Program-made: the position numbers and the translations under genes
Notes under the pieces: model-generated
Database searches by the model: none
Seen by the model: only the letters and a program-made list of their open reading frames with translations
What the model was told of the DNA's origin: nothing
In this document: piece after piece, positions 26,053 through 34,333 of the stretch
How positions within the stretch are numbered: the stretch's first letter is position 1
How the letters are laid out: each line of letters starts with the position of its first letter
From: Candidatus Binatia bacterium
GTDB taxonomy: Bacteria; Desulfobacterota; Binatia; HRBIN30
NCBI GenBank assembly: GCA_026004215.1
Contig: BPIR01000002.1
Span: 795,844-859,843 of the forward strand
Direction of reading: 5' to 3'
Length of the DNA: 64,000 nucleotides

Positions 26053-26992
26053 CCCTTCCGTGCTCCTCGCCGCACCGGCTCGACTGGGCACCAGCGTGCA
26101 GAACCTCGTAGAGCGCGGCCGCACAGCGCACAAACGTGGGCCCGAGGCTGAGCACGCCGACATCCGGCGCCACGAAAAGTTTGCGCGTCCGGCCCGCAGG
26201 GGTACGGCTCAAGCCAGGGAGTTGCCAAAGACCGTCGCCACCATCCAACACCGATAGCGTGTGCTCGGTGGCCACGATGATGTCGGGAGCCGCCTGCAGG
26301 ACCCCCTCGGCGCTCAGGGGTGCCATTTCCACGGAGGAGCTGGCGGCATTCTCACCACCGGCGAGGCGGACAAGTTGCGCGGGAACGGACTCCTCCCCGC
26401 CCACCAAAACCGTGCCCGAGGTAGGCGCAAACACCACCAAAACGCGCGGCCGCATTGTGACCGAGTTGGCTCGCTCCCGCAGTTGCTGGATGCGATTCGC
26501 CAGTTGCTGGGCGAGTGCCGCCGCTGCCCCAGTGTGCCCGGTCCAGTCGCCAATTTGTCGAACCAACGTGGGGATGGCGCCCGCTTCGCGAACCGCCGGA
26601 AGCACCACCGTGGGAATGCCGGTGCTCCGCAACTGCTCGATCGCATGCGCCGGCCCGGCGTCCGCAGAAAGCAAGATCAAATTGGGTCGCCGCGAGAGAA
26701 CGCCCTCCGCGCTGATGGCACGAAAATAACCCACCTGCGCCTTTTGGCGCGCAGCCCGTGGATAGGTGCTCGCCGAGTCCACCGCGACCACGGACCGTTC
26801 GAGCCCGAGAGCGAAAACGATCTCGGTGACAGCCGGCCCTACGGAGGCGATGCGCAACTCTTCGTTCTCTGCGACCGCTGCCGCCGTCGCTGCGGGATGT
26901 ACGACCCACTCCCCCCGGGGCAGCCGCACCGCCCCTGCCACAAGGAAATTGGCACTCGCCATTAGCACGAACCACACACGTCGCCCGTTCAT
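26045..26992 (-). CDS. hmuT: Heme-binding periplasmic protein
   Basis: 315 residues with a Sec signal peptide (MNGRRVWFVLMASANFLVAGA). It has the two-lobed cluster A-II fold signs: LRIASVGPAVTEIVFALGLERSVVAVDSASTYP at the N-lobe and ARQKAQVGYFRAISAEGVLSRRPNLILLSADAG, both diagnostic of HmuT-like and not vitamin B12 or siderophore proteins. The YPRAARQ region holds the tyrosine that commonly ligates heme iron. The C-lobe has TEHTLSVLDGGDGLWQLPGL. The start is two bases after the tonB stop. Confidence 0.92.
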   Translation of the reverse strand: MNGRRVWFVLMASANFLVAGAVRLPRGEWVVHPAATAAAVAENEELRIASVGPAVTEIVFALGLERSVVAVDSASTYPRAARQKAQVGYFRAISAEGVLSRRPNLILLSADAGPAHAIEQLRSTGIPTVVLPAVREAGAIPTLVRQIGDWTGHTGAAAALAQQLANRIQQLRERANSVTMRPRVLVVFAPTSGTVLVGGEESVPAQLVRLAGGENAASSSVEMAPLSAEGVLQAAPDIIVATEHTLSVLDGGDGLWQLPGLSRTPAGRTRKLFVAPDVGVLSLGPTFVRCAAALYEVLHAGAQSSRCGEEHGRDA

Positions 26993-26994
26993 CG

Positions 26995-27732
26995 CTACTG
27001 CCTTTCTGTTGCGAGCTCGAAGCGCAGCGCGATTTCCATGGGGATGGCCGTGCCCGTCGGTGGCGGGCCAATGTGCCGAGCCGCCTGTTTCAAAGCGCGC
27101 AGCGCTGCGGTGCCCAAGATAGTGTCGTCAGCCGATACAATCCTCAAGTCGCGGATCTCTCCTGAGGGCGACACCACAAAAGCCACTACGGCAGTGCCTT
27201 GGGTCCTCGCCCGCCGCGCCTCTTCGGGGTAGTGCTTTTGCGCATCGATGAGAGATCGCACGAGGGCGATATACGTTCTCAGGACGTCGTCTGGGTCCCC
27301 ACCTCCACCCGGTCCGCCGTGGCGAGCGTCGGGGATGCTCGACTCACCTCCCCCGGTCGCCGGCCCCGCAACCGCAGGTGTACTGGGGGAACCGCTTTCG
27401 GGGTTCAGCGATTGCGGGACCTTCCCAGGGTTTGTGGCTCTGGGTCGCTGTCGTCGTTTTGGGCCCGGCACCGCGCGAGGTGCCGGCGGGCGAGGCGACG
27501 CTTTTCGAGCCGCCGGCAGCACCTCCTGCTTTGGTGCGGGCAAAGAGGCCGACATGTTTGCCTGGGGGGGCGCAGCGGGCGTGATATCCGCGGACACCCC
27601 GGGCGGCAGGATGCGCACCCGGATCACGGACTGCAGGGGTGCGCTCAGCGGCACGTGCGTGTAGACGGCGGCAAAGACGAGCCCGAGGTGCAAGGCCACA
27701 GAGAACGGCAAAAATGGAGTCAGCTTTGTCAT
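26995..27732 (-). CDS. tonB: Energy-transducing TonB protein
   Basis: 245 residues from ATG 27732, eight bases after the receptor stop. Layout: a single N-terminal membrane helix (PFLPFSVALHLGLVFAAVYT), a Pro/Ala/Lys-rich periplasmic spacer with PRPPAPRAVPGPKRRQRPR, a Gly-rich patch, and a C-terminal TonB domain from about residue 165: YPEEARRARTQGTAVVAFVVSPSGEIRDLRIV ending LRFEL. It spans the periplasm and passes proton-motive energy to the receptor. No exbB/exbD genes are in the window. A dedicated tonB inside a heme operon is a known arrangement. Confidence 0.9.
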   Translation of the reverse strand: MTKLTPFLPFSVALHLGLVFAAVYTHVPLSAPLQSVIRVRILPPGVSADITPAAPPQANMSASLPAPKQEVLPAARKASPRPPAPRAVPGPKRRQRPRATNPGKVPQSLNPESGSPSTPAVAGPATGGGESSIPDARHGGPGGGGDPDDVLRTYIALVRSLIDAQKHYPEEARRARTQGTAVVAFVVSPSGEIRDLRIVSADDTILGTAALRALKQAARHIGPPPTGTAIPMEIALRFELATERQ

Positions 27733-27740
27733 TGGGTCCG

Positions 27741-29855
27741 TCACTGCTGAACGTGAACTCCCGCTAAGAGGCTGCGACGTCCGGCCAGGCGTGTGAGTGG
27801 GCCGGGCACGCCGAACTCCCTGTCGGCGATATTGTAAGCCTCGAAAAATAGGCTCGTACCCTTCAGCACAGTGCCTAACGTTGCCGGCAATCCGCGTTCG
27901 GCCCAGGCTCCAATGCCCCACTCGGCTCGAGCGTTCGCGAGCCAGTGAGCACCGGCAATTTGGTCCGGTGTATTGAGCAAGTCCGTGAAGGTGCGATCCT
28001 CGTAGGTCGCCCAAAACTTGATCCGTAGCTCCTGTGCCGGCCAGCGCACCAACACGCTCGGAATGAAGCGGTGCGGCGGCCGGAAAGGCAGTTCGTTTCC
28101 CGTTTCGCCGGGGCGGTCCGAGCCGTTGCGCGAATATAAGTAACCATAGGCCATCCGAAACGTCGCTTCCCAAGCGTGCGGCCAAGGCCGGACCAACTCG
28201 TGCAAGAGAACTTGGCTGCTCACCTCGAATCCCGCGGTTTGTGCCGAGGCGACGTTCGCGTACTGAAAGACTTGACCTGCAAGAGTCGGAAATGGGTGGC
28301 TAAACCCGGGGGAGCACTGCCGGCTGTTTGCGCATCGTAGCACGACATCAATGAGATTGCGGAAAGCATGATGAAAGCCCGCCGCCCCGAAAACGAGTCC
28401 GCCGGTGGGAACCCAGTCCGCTTCGATATTCAAAGCGTAATCGAATTCGGGTCGCAGGTTGCGATCTCCGAGAATGGCGTAGCCTGTCGGCCGATCGCTC
28501 CCAGCGACCACGTTGTTCAGATCGACATCGAAAAGCTGCAGCAGGTCGGGGGCCCGGAAGCCGCGACCCGCCGCCATGCTCAGGCGAAACTGGTCGCCTG
28601 GGCGCCAAGTCAATACGGCCCGAGGGTTCGGTGCGAGCCCGAACCGCGAGTGCAGGTCGAAAGAGATTCCCAGAACCGCAGAAACAGTGCTGAGATTCGT
28701 CCAGTCGTATTGCAGAAACGGGCTGTACAACCAGGTGCGGCCACGAACAGTACGAGTGAAGCCAGGGAAGTCGTCCGTTCGAGCCGCACGTAATGGGTTC
28801 AGCTCGATCGACGGGCGCCGAAGCCGCCAGCCCGCCGTGACGCTGTTTTGCGTATCCGCGATCAGCAAGGGCGGCAGTGCGTACGTCGCGTCGCCGAACC
28901 ATTGCTCGAAGCCGACATCCTCTTCGAATCCGGGAAGATCGTTTTGCCGGTCGAATCGATAACGCCCGCCGCCGATCGATAACTTGCCGAAATGCCGGAG
29001 GTTCCCGCTAAAGCCGAGGTCCGCCGTCCAATTCACGCGGCGACTCAGCGGGCCTTCACGAACCGGCAAGAAATGAACGGTACCCAGCACCTGGTGGTCG
29101 ACCGCGGGTTGTGCAACCGCGCGCACGAACACGTTGTCGCGCACTTGTTTGGCATCGCTACGGGCTCCCTCGAACTGGCGGCTAATGGCACCGAACTGTT
29201 GGGCGAGGGCGAACTCGTCATGCTCGTATGCAACCGCGTAACGAAGGGTGCGCCAGCGACCACCGTGATACAGCGACCCGAAAACGCGGTCGAACGACCC
29301 GCCGGCCATTTTTGCAGACCACTCGGGCGTGTCCCCCGGAAGGCGAGACACGATATTCACACTTCCGCCCATGGCTTCGCTGTCGGTAAAGGTGCCGGCT
29401 ATTCCGCGTCGGACTTCAATGCGTTCAATCAGCTCCACAGGGAGATCGCGGAGATCCACAACGCCGTCGGCGCCGCCGAGCATCCTTCTGCCATCGATGA
29501 GAACCGCAACCTTGTTAGGCTCCGCACCCTGCATGCGTATGGTTGTGGCCCCCAGCCGAAACGACTCGTTTTGGCGGATGTACAAGTCCGGCAATTCCTC
29601 GAGGGCTCTGGACACTGAATGCGAGCTGGTACTTTGGACAGTCTCCCGAGCCAAATCTTGTTGGGGCACAGTTTGCACCGGCACGGCTGGCTGATCGGAA
29701 GTGGCGCGGACGTGGATGTCGTCGAGGCGAACCGGCGCCTGGGTTGCAGAGGATCCTGGTCTCGGCGAATCCGCATAGACCGGCAAGGCTACGATAGCTC
29801 GCATAACGACAACGACAACGACAAACGCCAACGATGGGCCAGAACACTGGAGCAT
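27741..29855 (-). CDS. TonB-dependent outer membrane receptor, probably for heme
   Basis: 704 residues, or 687 if Met18 (ATG 29804) is the start. A signal peptide is present but odd: a 6-base tandem repeat (AACGAC on the plus strand, 29805-29822) encodes a run of valines. The plug domain has ELPDLYIRQNESFRLGATTIRMQG, the IDGRRMLGGADGVVDLRDLPVELIERIEVRRG block and a NIVSR segment. The barrel follows, with the FRAPDLLQLFD and LRPEFDYALNIEADW blocks common in HmuR/HutA-like receptors. Genome context with tonB and hmuTUVS assigns it to heme. I do not see the FRAP-NPDL pair in its exact form, so the substrate is an inference. The last residue is Gln, not the usual aromatic. Confidence 0.88.
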   Translation of the reverse strand: MLQCSGPSLAFVVVVVVMRAIVALPVYADSPRPGSSATQAPVRLDDIHVRATSDQPAVPVQTVPQQDLARETVQSTSSHSVSRALEELPDLYIRQNESFRLGATTIRMQGAEPNKVAVLIDGRRMLGGADGVVDLRDLPVELIERIEVRRGIAGTFTDSEAMGGSVNIVSRLPGDTPEWSAKMAGGSFDRVFGSLYHGGRWRTLRYAVAYEHDEFALAQQFGAISRQFEGARSDAKQVRDNVFVRAVAQPAVDHQVLGTVHFLPVREGPLSRRVNWTADLGFSGNLRHFGKLSIGGGRYRFDRQNDLPGFEEDVGFEQWFGDATYALPPLLIADTQNSVTAGWRLRRPSIELNPLRAARTDDFPGFTRTVRGRTWLYSPFLQYDWTNLSTVSAVLGISFDLHSRFGLAPNPRAVLTWRPGDQFRLSMAAGRGFRAPDLLQLFDVDLNNVVAGSDRPTGYAILGDRNLRPEFDYALNIEADWVPTGGLVFGAAGFHHAFRNLIDVVLRCANSRQCSPGFSHPFPTLAGQVFQYANVASAQTAGFEVSSQVLLHELVRPWPHAWEATFRMAYGYLYSRNGSDRPGETGNELPFRPPHRFIPSVLVRWPAQELRIKFWATYEDRTFTDLLNTPDQIAGAHWLANARAEWGIGAWAERGLPATLGTVLKGTSLFFEAYNIADREFGVPGPLTRLAGRRSLLAGVHVQQ

Positions 29856-29882
29856 GGCGCAGCACCGGAGGTGACGGAGGAG

Positions 29883-30884
29883 CTACGGACAACCCTCCAA
29901 GGCAGCCTGAACGGCGCGAACGATGTCCGTCACCGTCACCGAACCATCCCCATCAACGTCGGCCGCGGGGCACGCTCCCGGCGGATCGAGTTCCAGTGCG
30001 ATGCGTACCGCGAAGAGAATTTCTTCGACGGTGACCGATCGATTTCTGTCGCAGTCGCCCGCACAACGTTGGGCATCCGGCGAGCCTGAGGGTGCAGGAA
30101 GCGACGCGCGAGGTGAGGCTGTCGGGCTCGGAGTGCCCGCTGGCGTGGGAGTCGGGCTCAAAGTGAGCGTCGGCGTCGCGGTAGGGGTTGGCTCTGGTGC
30201 CCGGGCATGCACCAGCAAGCGCGGGAGAAAGGCCCCATGAGCGCCTTTGGAGCCTCCGTAGCTGCCACCGTCGCCAAGATCGTCGATCGAAGTGGCTGTG
30301 TTGTTGTCGAGCGTGCGGAATACCAGACCGACCCAGTGACAATTCGACGCCTCGAGATTACGCACGGCTTCAGTGGCGTCCACCGACAGAACGATCGGGC
30401 CGTTGCGTGCGATGACCGCGTCGGTAATGGGCCCGAATCGCGTGGTGTCGATCTCGAGTGCGGTTGTCTGGGTGCGGGAAAAGTCTTCGAGGTCGAGGTG
30501 CCCGTCGCCACAGTACGGGTGCACCAGGATTCGGGAGGCCGCTCGGCCGGAAAAGTCGGCCCCGGGCCCGAAAGTCGCGATCACGTCGTCAATGTTGAAC
30601 TCAAGCTCTACACGTTCGATTTGGTCACGACCGAGCGAGGGCATGGGAAATTCCGCGATCGCTCGCATTTCCAGCACCCCGAATTTGAGCGCCACCGAAG
30701 GCGGGTTGTCGCTGAGGTCGGCGACGCCGTCGAAGAACGCCACGCCGGGGTACCCGTCGAGGATGCCGTCGTAGAGAGCACCCTCGTTCTCTCCGATTCG
30801 CAGCGGCTGCTCCGCCCGAATTCTGAAGGCGACCAACGTAAGAATAACCAGCGCAAACCACCATTTTCCAAGATTTGCAGCCAT
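29883..30884 (-). CDS. Secreted protein with Pro/Thr linker and C-terminal dockerin-like domain
   Basis: 333 residues, ATG 30884 with GGAGAGGAG upstream. A signal peptide ends near RIRAEQ. The N-terminal domain (about 27-225) is a beta-rich DNRLRE-like module with YDGILDGYPGVAFFDGVADL, EMRAIAEFPMPSL and LVFRTLDNNTATSIDDLG; it is paralogous to the next gene upstream. A linker of PTPTATPTLTLSPTPTP type follows, then a dockerin-like domain at DNA 29886-30062 with two calcium-type loops, DCDRNRSVTVEE and DVDGDGSVTVTD, bracketed by cysteines (CAGDC ... CPAADVDG ... EGCP). It lies 27 bases upstream of the heme receptor, so it is probably in the same transcript. Function unknown. Confidence 0.8.
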   Translation of the reverse strand: MAANLGKWWFALVILTLVAFRIRAEQPLRIGENEGALYDGILDGYPGVAFFDGVADLSDNPPSVALKFGVLEMRAIAEFPMPSLGRDQIERVELEFNIDDVIATFGPGADFSGRAASRILVHPYCGDGHLDLEDFSRTQTTALEIDTTRFGPITDAVIARNGPIVLSVDATEAVRNLEASNCHWVGLVFRTLDNNTATSIDDLGDGGSYGGSKGAHGAFLPRLLVHARAPEPTPTATPTLTLSPTPTPAGTPSPTASPRASLPAPSGSPDAQRCAGDCDRNRSVTVEEILFAVRIALELDPPGACPAADVDGDGSVTVTDIVRAVQAALEGCP

Positions 30885-30900
30885 CGCTCCTCTCCAGGAG

Positions 30901-30931
30901 AGAGGGGCCGGGTAGGTTCCCGGTCCCCTCT
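30901..30931. terminator. Hairpin between the two secreted-protein genes
   Basis: AGAGGGGCCGGG (30901-30912) pairs with CCCGG-T-CCCCTCT (30919-30931) around a six-base loop with one bulge. It lies between the stop of the 30955-32094 gene and the start of the 29883-30884 gene. No U-run follows on the minus strand, so it may attenuate or stabilise the message and need not terminate it. Confidence 0.45.
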
Positions 30932-30954
30932 AACGTGCGGTCAAAAGGTCGTTA

Positions 30955-32094
30955 CTACTGCTGGCAGCCGACGGTGTACTGAGTTTGTAACCCCACAGCG
31001 GTCAGCACCGCGCAGAGAAGAGCATTGTGCGACCGCGTGGCGCGCTGCGCAGCCTCGAAGGCGCGATCCAGAGCACACTGCGCTAAACTCGCTCCATCGG
31101 TAACCGAGGCATCGCACGGTGGGCCCAGAGCCGAGACGAGGGCCGGCGAGGCGCATGCCCTTTGGATTGCTGCCTGGTGGCGTTGTCGCGCGCGGAGTAC
31201 GAAGGAAGGCTGCCCGCCACTGGTTGCCAGCCGCTCCACGCAGAAATCCATCGCCTTCGCCACACCTCGACCCTTCGCGATGTCTGCCAGCACCCGATTC
31301 GTGCAGGCAGAAAGTTGCCTCTGCGTCAGTTGTTGGAATGCTTGAGATCGTGCAGCGAGCACCGCCTGGCAACGCCGCGTTTGAGCGTCCAGCGACGGTG
31401 GCGGGAGTTCGGCAAGCTCGACAACGACGTACGGCATGCGCGCCCCACGAACACCCGGAGGCCCAGCACTGTTGATTCCTAGGTTATCGAGGGACGTCCC
31501 AGTATTGTCGGAGTTGGTCGCCCAAACGACATTGGCGAACGGCACATTGCCCCCGACCAAAGTTTGCACGGCCCCGGTGATGTCCACTTCGAACACTACC
31601 GGCCCAGAGCTTCCCAAAGTCGTGTCCGTTATCGAACACGGAGGACCCGTGTTCACCACGGCAGTGGGCGGACCACTCACGATAAAATCCGAAACTGGGA
31701 TGCTTCCGTCGCCAGCGCGGACCCAAACGGCGATGTTTTCCGCCGCACACCCGCTCAACGGGGCACCCAAGAACCCGAGAACGTCGTCCACGTTAAACCG
31801 AAGTTTCGCCTGAATGACGTCACTGGCCGTGACCCCCGCAAGCCCCGCAAGCGGGAACTCGGCCACAGAGCGCATCTCCACCGCACCTGCTTTCCAGGCA
31901 ATGGCAAGATTGTTGTTCCCCGCGTCTGGAATCCCGTCTTGAGTGAAAAAACCCGGGTAACCGTCCAAGATAGCATCGTAGGTCGTGCCCGGTGTTTGTT
32001 CGTCAATGACGACAGTGCGTGCGCTTACGGGCCGACTCCAATACGTCGCCAGGAGAAATACGAAAACGAAAACGTGCCTCTTCCCAAAGTCCAT
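30955..32094 (-). CDS. Secreted protein, paralog of 29883-30884 with a Cys-rich helical C-terminus
   Basis: 379 residues from ATG 32094, with GAGGAGGG six bases upstream. The signal peptide is MDFGKRHVFVFVFLLATYW up to about PVSA. Residues 25-235 are clearly homologous to the downstream paralog: YDAILDGYPGFFTQDGIPDAGNNN, EMRSVAEFPLAGL, LRFNVDDVLGFLG, TNSDNTGTSLDNLG. In place of the linker and dockerin-like module there is a helical, cysteine-spaced C-terminus with RCQAVLAARSQAFQQLTQRQL, CTNRVLADIAKG, FCVERLA, RACASP, PPCDAS, QCALDRAF, LLCAVLTAVG and VGCQQ, so several disulfides are likely. The N-terminal domain may be a surface or matrix beta-sandwich; no catalytic motif is seen. It lies in the putatively Fur-controlled heme cluster. 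Confidence 0.8.
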   Translation of the reverse strand: MDFGKRHVFVFVFLLATYWSRPVSARTVVIDEQTPGTTYDAILDGYPGFFTQDGIPDAGNNNLAIAWKAGAVEMRSVAEFPLAGLAGVTASDVIQAKLRFNVDDVLGFLGAPLSGCAAENIAVWVRAGDGSIPVSDFIVSGPPTAVVNTGPPCSITDTTLGSSGPVVFEVDITGAVQTLVGGNVPFANVVWATNSDNTGTSLDNLGINSAGPPGVRGARMPYVVVELAELPPPSLDAQTRRCQAVLAARSQAFQQLTQRQLSACTNRVLADIAKGRGVAKAMDFCVERLATSGGQPSFVLRARQRHQAAIQRACASPALVSALGPPCDASVTDGASLAQCALDRAFEAAQRATRSHNALLCAVLTAVGLQTQYTVGCQQ

Positions 32095-32182
32095 AAAACC
32101 CTCCTCGAAGTGTGTGTCTCGATTGTCGCGATCCTGCACTCGTTCGGGCGCTGGGTTCTGGACCTCGGGCCGCTGCGCGACG

Positions 32183-32380
32183 CTATTTCTCCGGTGCAGC
32201 AGGCGGTGCGCGTTCGACCGCGTTACCACAATCGCTGATTTCCACGTACAGGACCCGCTTGCATCGGCGGCATTTCAATTCGATGCGCCCCTGGCACCTC
32301 CGGGCCAGCAGTGCGCCGCAGCAGCAGCGGATCTCACGGCATGTGCTGGTATACGGCCGGCCTCCACCTGTTCTACTCAT
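32183..32380 (-). CDS. Small zinc-ribbon protein, Com-like
   Basis: 65 residues, ATG 32380 with TGGAGG seven bases upstream. The core REIRCCCGALLARRC-GRIELKCRRCKRVLYVE (residues 15-47) matches the layout of the Com translational regulator of Mu-like phages and its chromosomal relatives: a CxC/CCxC knuckle, about 17 residues, then CxxC. Com binds mRNA; chromosomal copies have no settled role. It is the first gene after the Fur-box candidate and reads into the secreted paralogs and the heme-uptake genes, with an 88-base gap to the next start. No other phage gene is nearby, so it is probably a resident gene. A basic/proline-rich tail follows residue 50. Confidence 0.62.
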   Translation of the reverse strand: MSRTGGGRPYTSTCREIRCCCGALLARRCQGRIELKCRRCKRVLYVEISDCGNAVERAPPAAPEK

Positions 32381-32959
32381 GGCTGAACCTCCAGGCGGCG
32401 CGATCCGCTGCAAGCGTTTTCCCCAATGTCCGGCACTCTCGTCGTACTCGGCCTACCCGCATGACCAAGCGACTTTTTGCGCCGACGACTGGTACCTTCC
32501 TGAGGTCTCGTGTTTCCACAACGCTGCCCCCTCTATCAATTTTGAAATTCATTTTCAACTAGCTCGCGCGGGCATCCTTAGGGCGCGGCTGTCGCCGCAC
32601 TCGGAACGGCCCCGGCGCCCCGCAACGAAAGCGGCTCGCAGAGTACCGGCTCGCGCACGCCTCGGACGATTGGACCCGCCGTTGACCCGCTTCACCCTAT
32701 GCGACGCCTTATCGCGGCCCGCTGCTGGGAAAAGTTCGGTCTGCTTGTTTTCAAAGCGCGTGCAGCCTGTCCCGTCCGGTCCGTGCTAGCGGCTGCGGCC
32801 GCGCGTGTCGTGAGCACCTGTGTACAACCGGGCCGAGTCGCGGCCCCGCCGACGGGCCGGGTCGGAGCTGAGTTCTTTGCCCTCGTCTGCGCGCGGGCGC
32901 TGCGGCGGGGAAACTCCGCGAGGGCGCGGGAAATGGTTTTGGCGTCACGCGTGCACGAG
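32381..32959. other. Intergenic control region upstream of the heme cluster
   Basis: About 580 bases with no credible gene. Most is GC-rich, but 32530-32565 is sharply AT-rich and holds the Fur-box candidate. On the minus strand TTGAAA (32558-32553) with TAGAGG 17 bases downstream is a weak promoter fit overlapping the box. The rest (32600-32959) shows nothing I can name. The downstream end of the MFS gene (32960) is the other border. Confidence 0.5.
32543..32557. promoter_or_regulatory. Candidate Fur box
   Basis: TGAAATTCATTTTCA matches the 7-1-7 Fur consensus TGATAATNATTATCA at 12 of 14 defined positions (the differences are T/A swaps at 4, 6 and 12). It lies in an AT-rich island in otherwise GC-rich DNA, 163 bases before the zinc-ribbon start and upstream of the whole minus-strand heme cluster, and it overlaps a weak -35-like TTGAAA. 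That placement would block transcription when iron is plentiful. Confidence 0.55.
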
Positions 32960-34315
32960 CTAGCGTGCTGCGGCGCGGTCGAGCTCCGCGGCAATTTGTT
33001 CCAGAGTTTTGCCGCGCGTCTCCGGTGCGTAACGCAGCACGAGGATCGCTCCCAAAACGGGCCCGATGGCCATAATACCGACGGACAGGGGTATGCCGAT
33101 CCGGTCCGCCAGCATACCGATCAGCAGCGGGGTGGCAATTTCGGTGATGCGTCCGAAAAGATTCGTGGTCCAGCTATAGCCGGTCGCGCGGATCTCGGTC
33201 GGAAAGAGTTCGGTGGCGTACGTGGAGGTAGCCGAGTTCGCTCCGAGAAAACACACGATGCAGGCGGACATCAAGACCGTTTGCACCGCCACGCTCGGGG
33301 TGGGCACCATGAACAAGGCGAAAATGAATACCGCCGCCCCAAAGTAATAAAAGGCGCAAGAGAGTCGCCTCCCGACCCGATTCATGAGAAAGCCCGCCAG
33401 TGGGGCTCCGAGCAAAAAGCCGACGATGTAAGCGCCGGCGACCACCACGGTATACTCCTGGGCGGTGAAGTTCAGGTTGCGGGCCGCGTGAATGGTCCAA
33501 AATGTCACCGCGGGAGAAGTCACCATGTGGTTACAGTTCCAGATGAGCGTCACCAGCAGCGACCGCGCGCGGTAGCGCTGCTGGAACGGGACCTTGAGCG
33601 CCGCGATTTGCTCGCGCCACGAGGAGTGGGTGTTGCCGTCCTTCTGGAGCTTCTCGAACCGGCGTGTTTCGCGCATTCCGAGCCGCACCAAAACGACCAA
33701 CGCAACCGGAACGAGCCCCAGCAAGTACATCGTTCGCCAGTCGTAGTGCGCCAACACCCAGCGCGCGGTGAGAAACGAAAGGATCGTACCGAAGGCGCCC
33801 ATGCCCGCCAGCAACGAGATGCCGAAACTGCGAAAGCGCGTGGGATACTCCTCCCCGATGATGATCAAGGCCAGTGCGAACTCCGCGGCCAGAAAAATCC
33901 GGGCGCAGAACTGCCAAACGGTGAAACTGTACACGTCCACCGCATAGGCCGTGAGCCCCGTAAACACGGCGTAGCCCAAGATCGTCAGCGTAATGATCGG
34001 GCGCCGGCCGAAGCGATCGGCCAGCATGAGCACGAAAAACGAGGCCACCGCCCCAATCCGGATGACGAGATTGACCAAACCCCACTGGGTGTGGTTGAGC
34101 CCGTACAGTTGCTGGATTTGCGGCGCCACCGTGGAAAGGATGGCCACGTTGAAGGCATCGAACACCGTTGCGGAAACGAGCATGCCGAGAAGAGCCCACA
34201 GGTAAGGGCTCATTTGCGTGGCTTCGGCTCCGGCCAGATCCCCGCTGGCTGATTTGCGACTGTACCGCTGGGAATGCAGTTGGGTTTCTTGCTTCGTGGC
34301 GTGCGATTCTCGCAT
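32960..34315 (-). CDS. MFS transporter, metabolite:H+ or sugar-porter-like
   Basis: 451 residues with 12 predicted membrane helices and a cytoplasmic N-terminal tail of about 35 polar residues. Family signatures: LADRFGRRPI between helices 2 and 3, GEEYPTRFRSFGISLLAGMGAFG in helix 4-5, the central charged loop RETRRFEKLQKDGNTHSSWREQ, LNRVGRRL-type repeat (FLMNRVGRRLS) between helices 8 and 9, and ATELFPTEIRATGYSW before helix 11. This is typical of the MHS/SV2-like branch that imports organic anions or aromatic acids. Substrate unknown. The gene is 18 bases downstream of the enoyl-CoA hydratase gene, so the two may form an operon for uptake and degradation of a carboxylic acid. Confidence 0.92.
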   Translation of the reverse strand: MRESHATKQETQLHSQRYSRKSASGDLAGAEATQMSPYLWALLGMLVSATVFDAFNVAILSTVAPQIQQLYGLNHTQWGLVNLVIRIGAVASFFVLMLADRFGRRPIITLTILGYAVFTGLTAYAVDVYSFTVWQFCARIFLAAEFALALIIIGEEYPTRFRSFGISLLAGMGAFGTILSFLTARWVLAHYDWRTMYLLGLVPVALVVLVRLGMRETRRFEKLQKDGNTHSSWREQIAALKVPFQQRYRARSLLVTLIWNCNHMVTSPAVTFWTIHAARNLNFTAQEYTVVVAGAYIVGFLLGAPLAGFLMNRVGRRLSCAFYYFGAAVFIFALFMVPTPSVAVQTVLMSACIVCFLGANSATSTYATELFPTEIRATGYSWTTNLFGRITEIATPLLIGMLADRIGIPLSVGIMAIGPVLGAILVLRYAPETRGKTLEQIAAELDRAAAR

Positions 34316-34333
34316 AGGCTGGGAAAGCGCGGT

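Noticed and set aside
29804..29826. AACGAC tandem repeat at the start of the TonB receptor as a phase-variation switch
   Set aside because: The unit is six bases, so slippage keeps the frame; it could only change the length of the valine run.
32699..34252. Open frame of 517 codons on the plus strand
   Set aside because: Antisense to the MFS transporter gene; the His/Arg/Glu/Gln-rich product is typical of reverse-strand reading of membrane protein genes.
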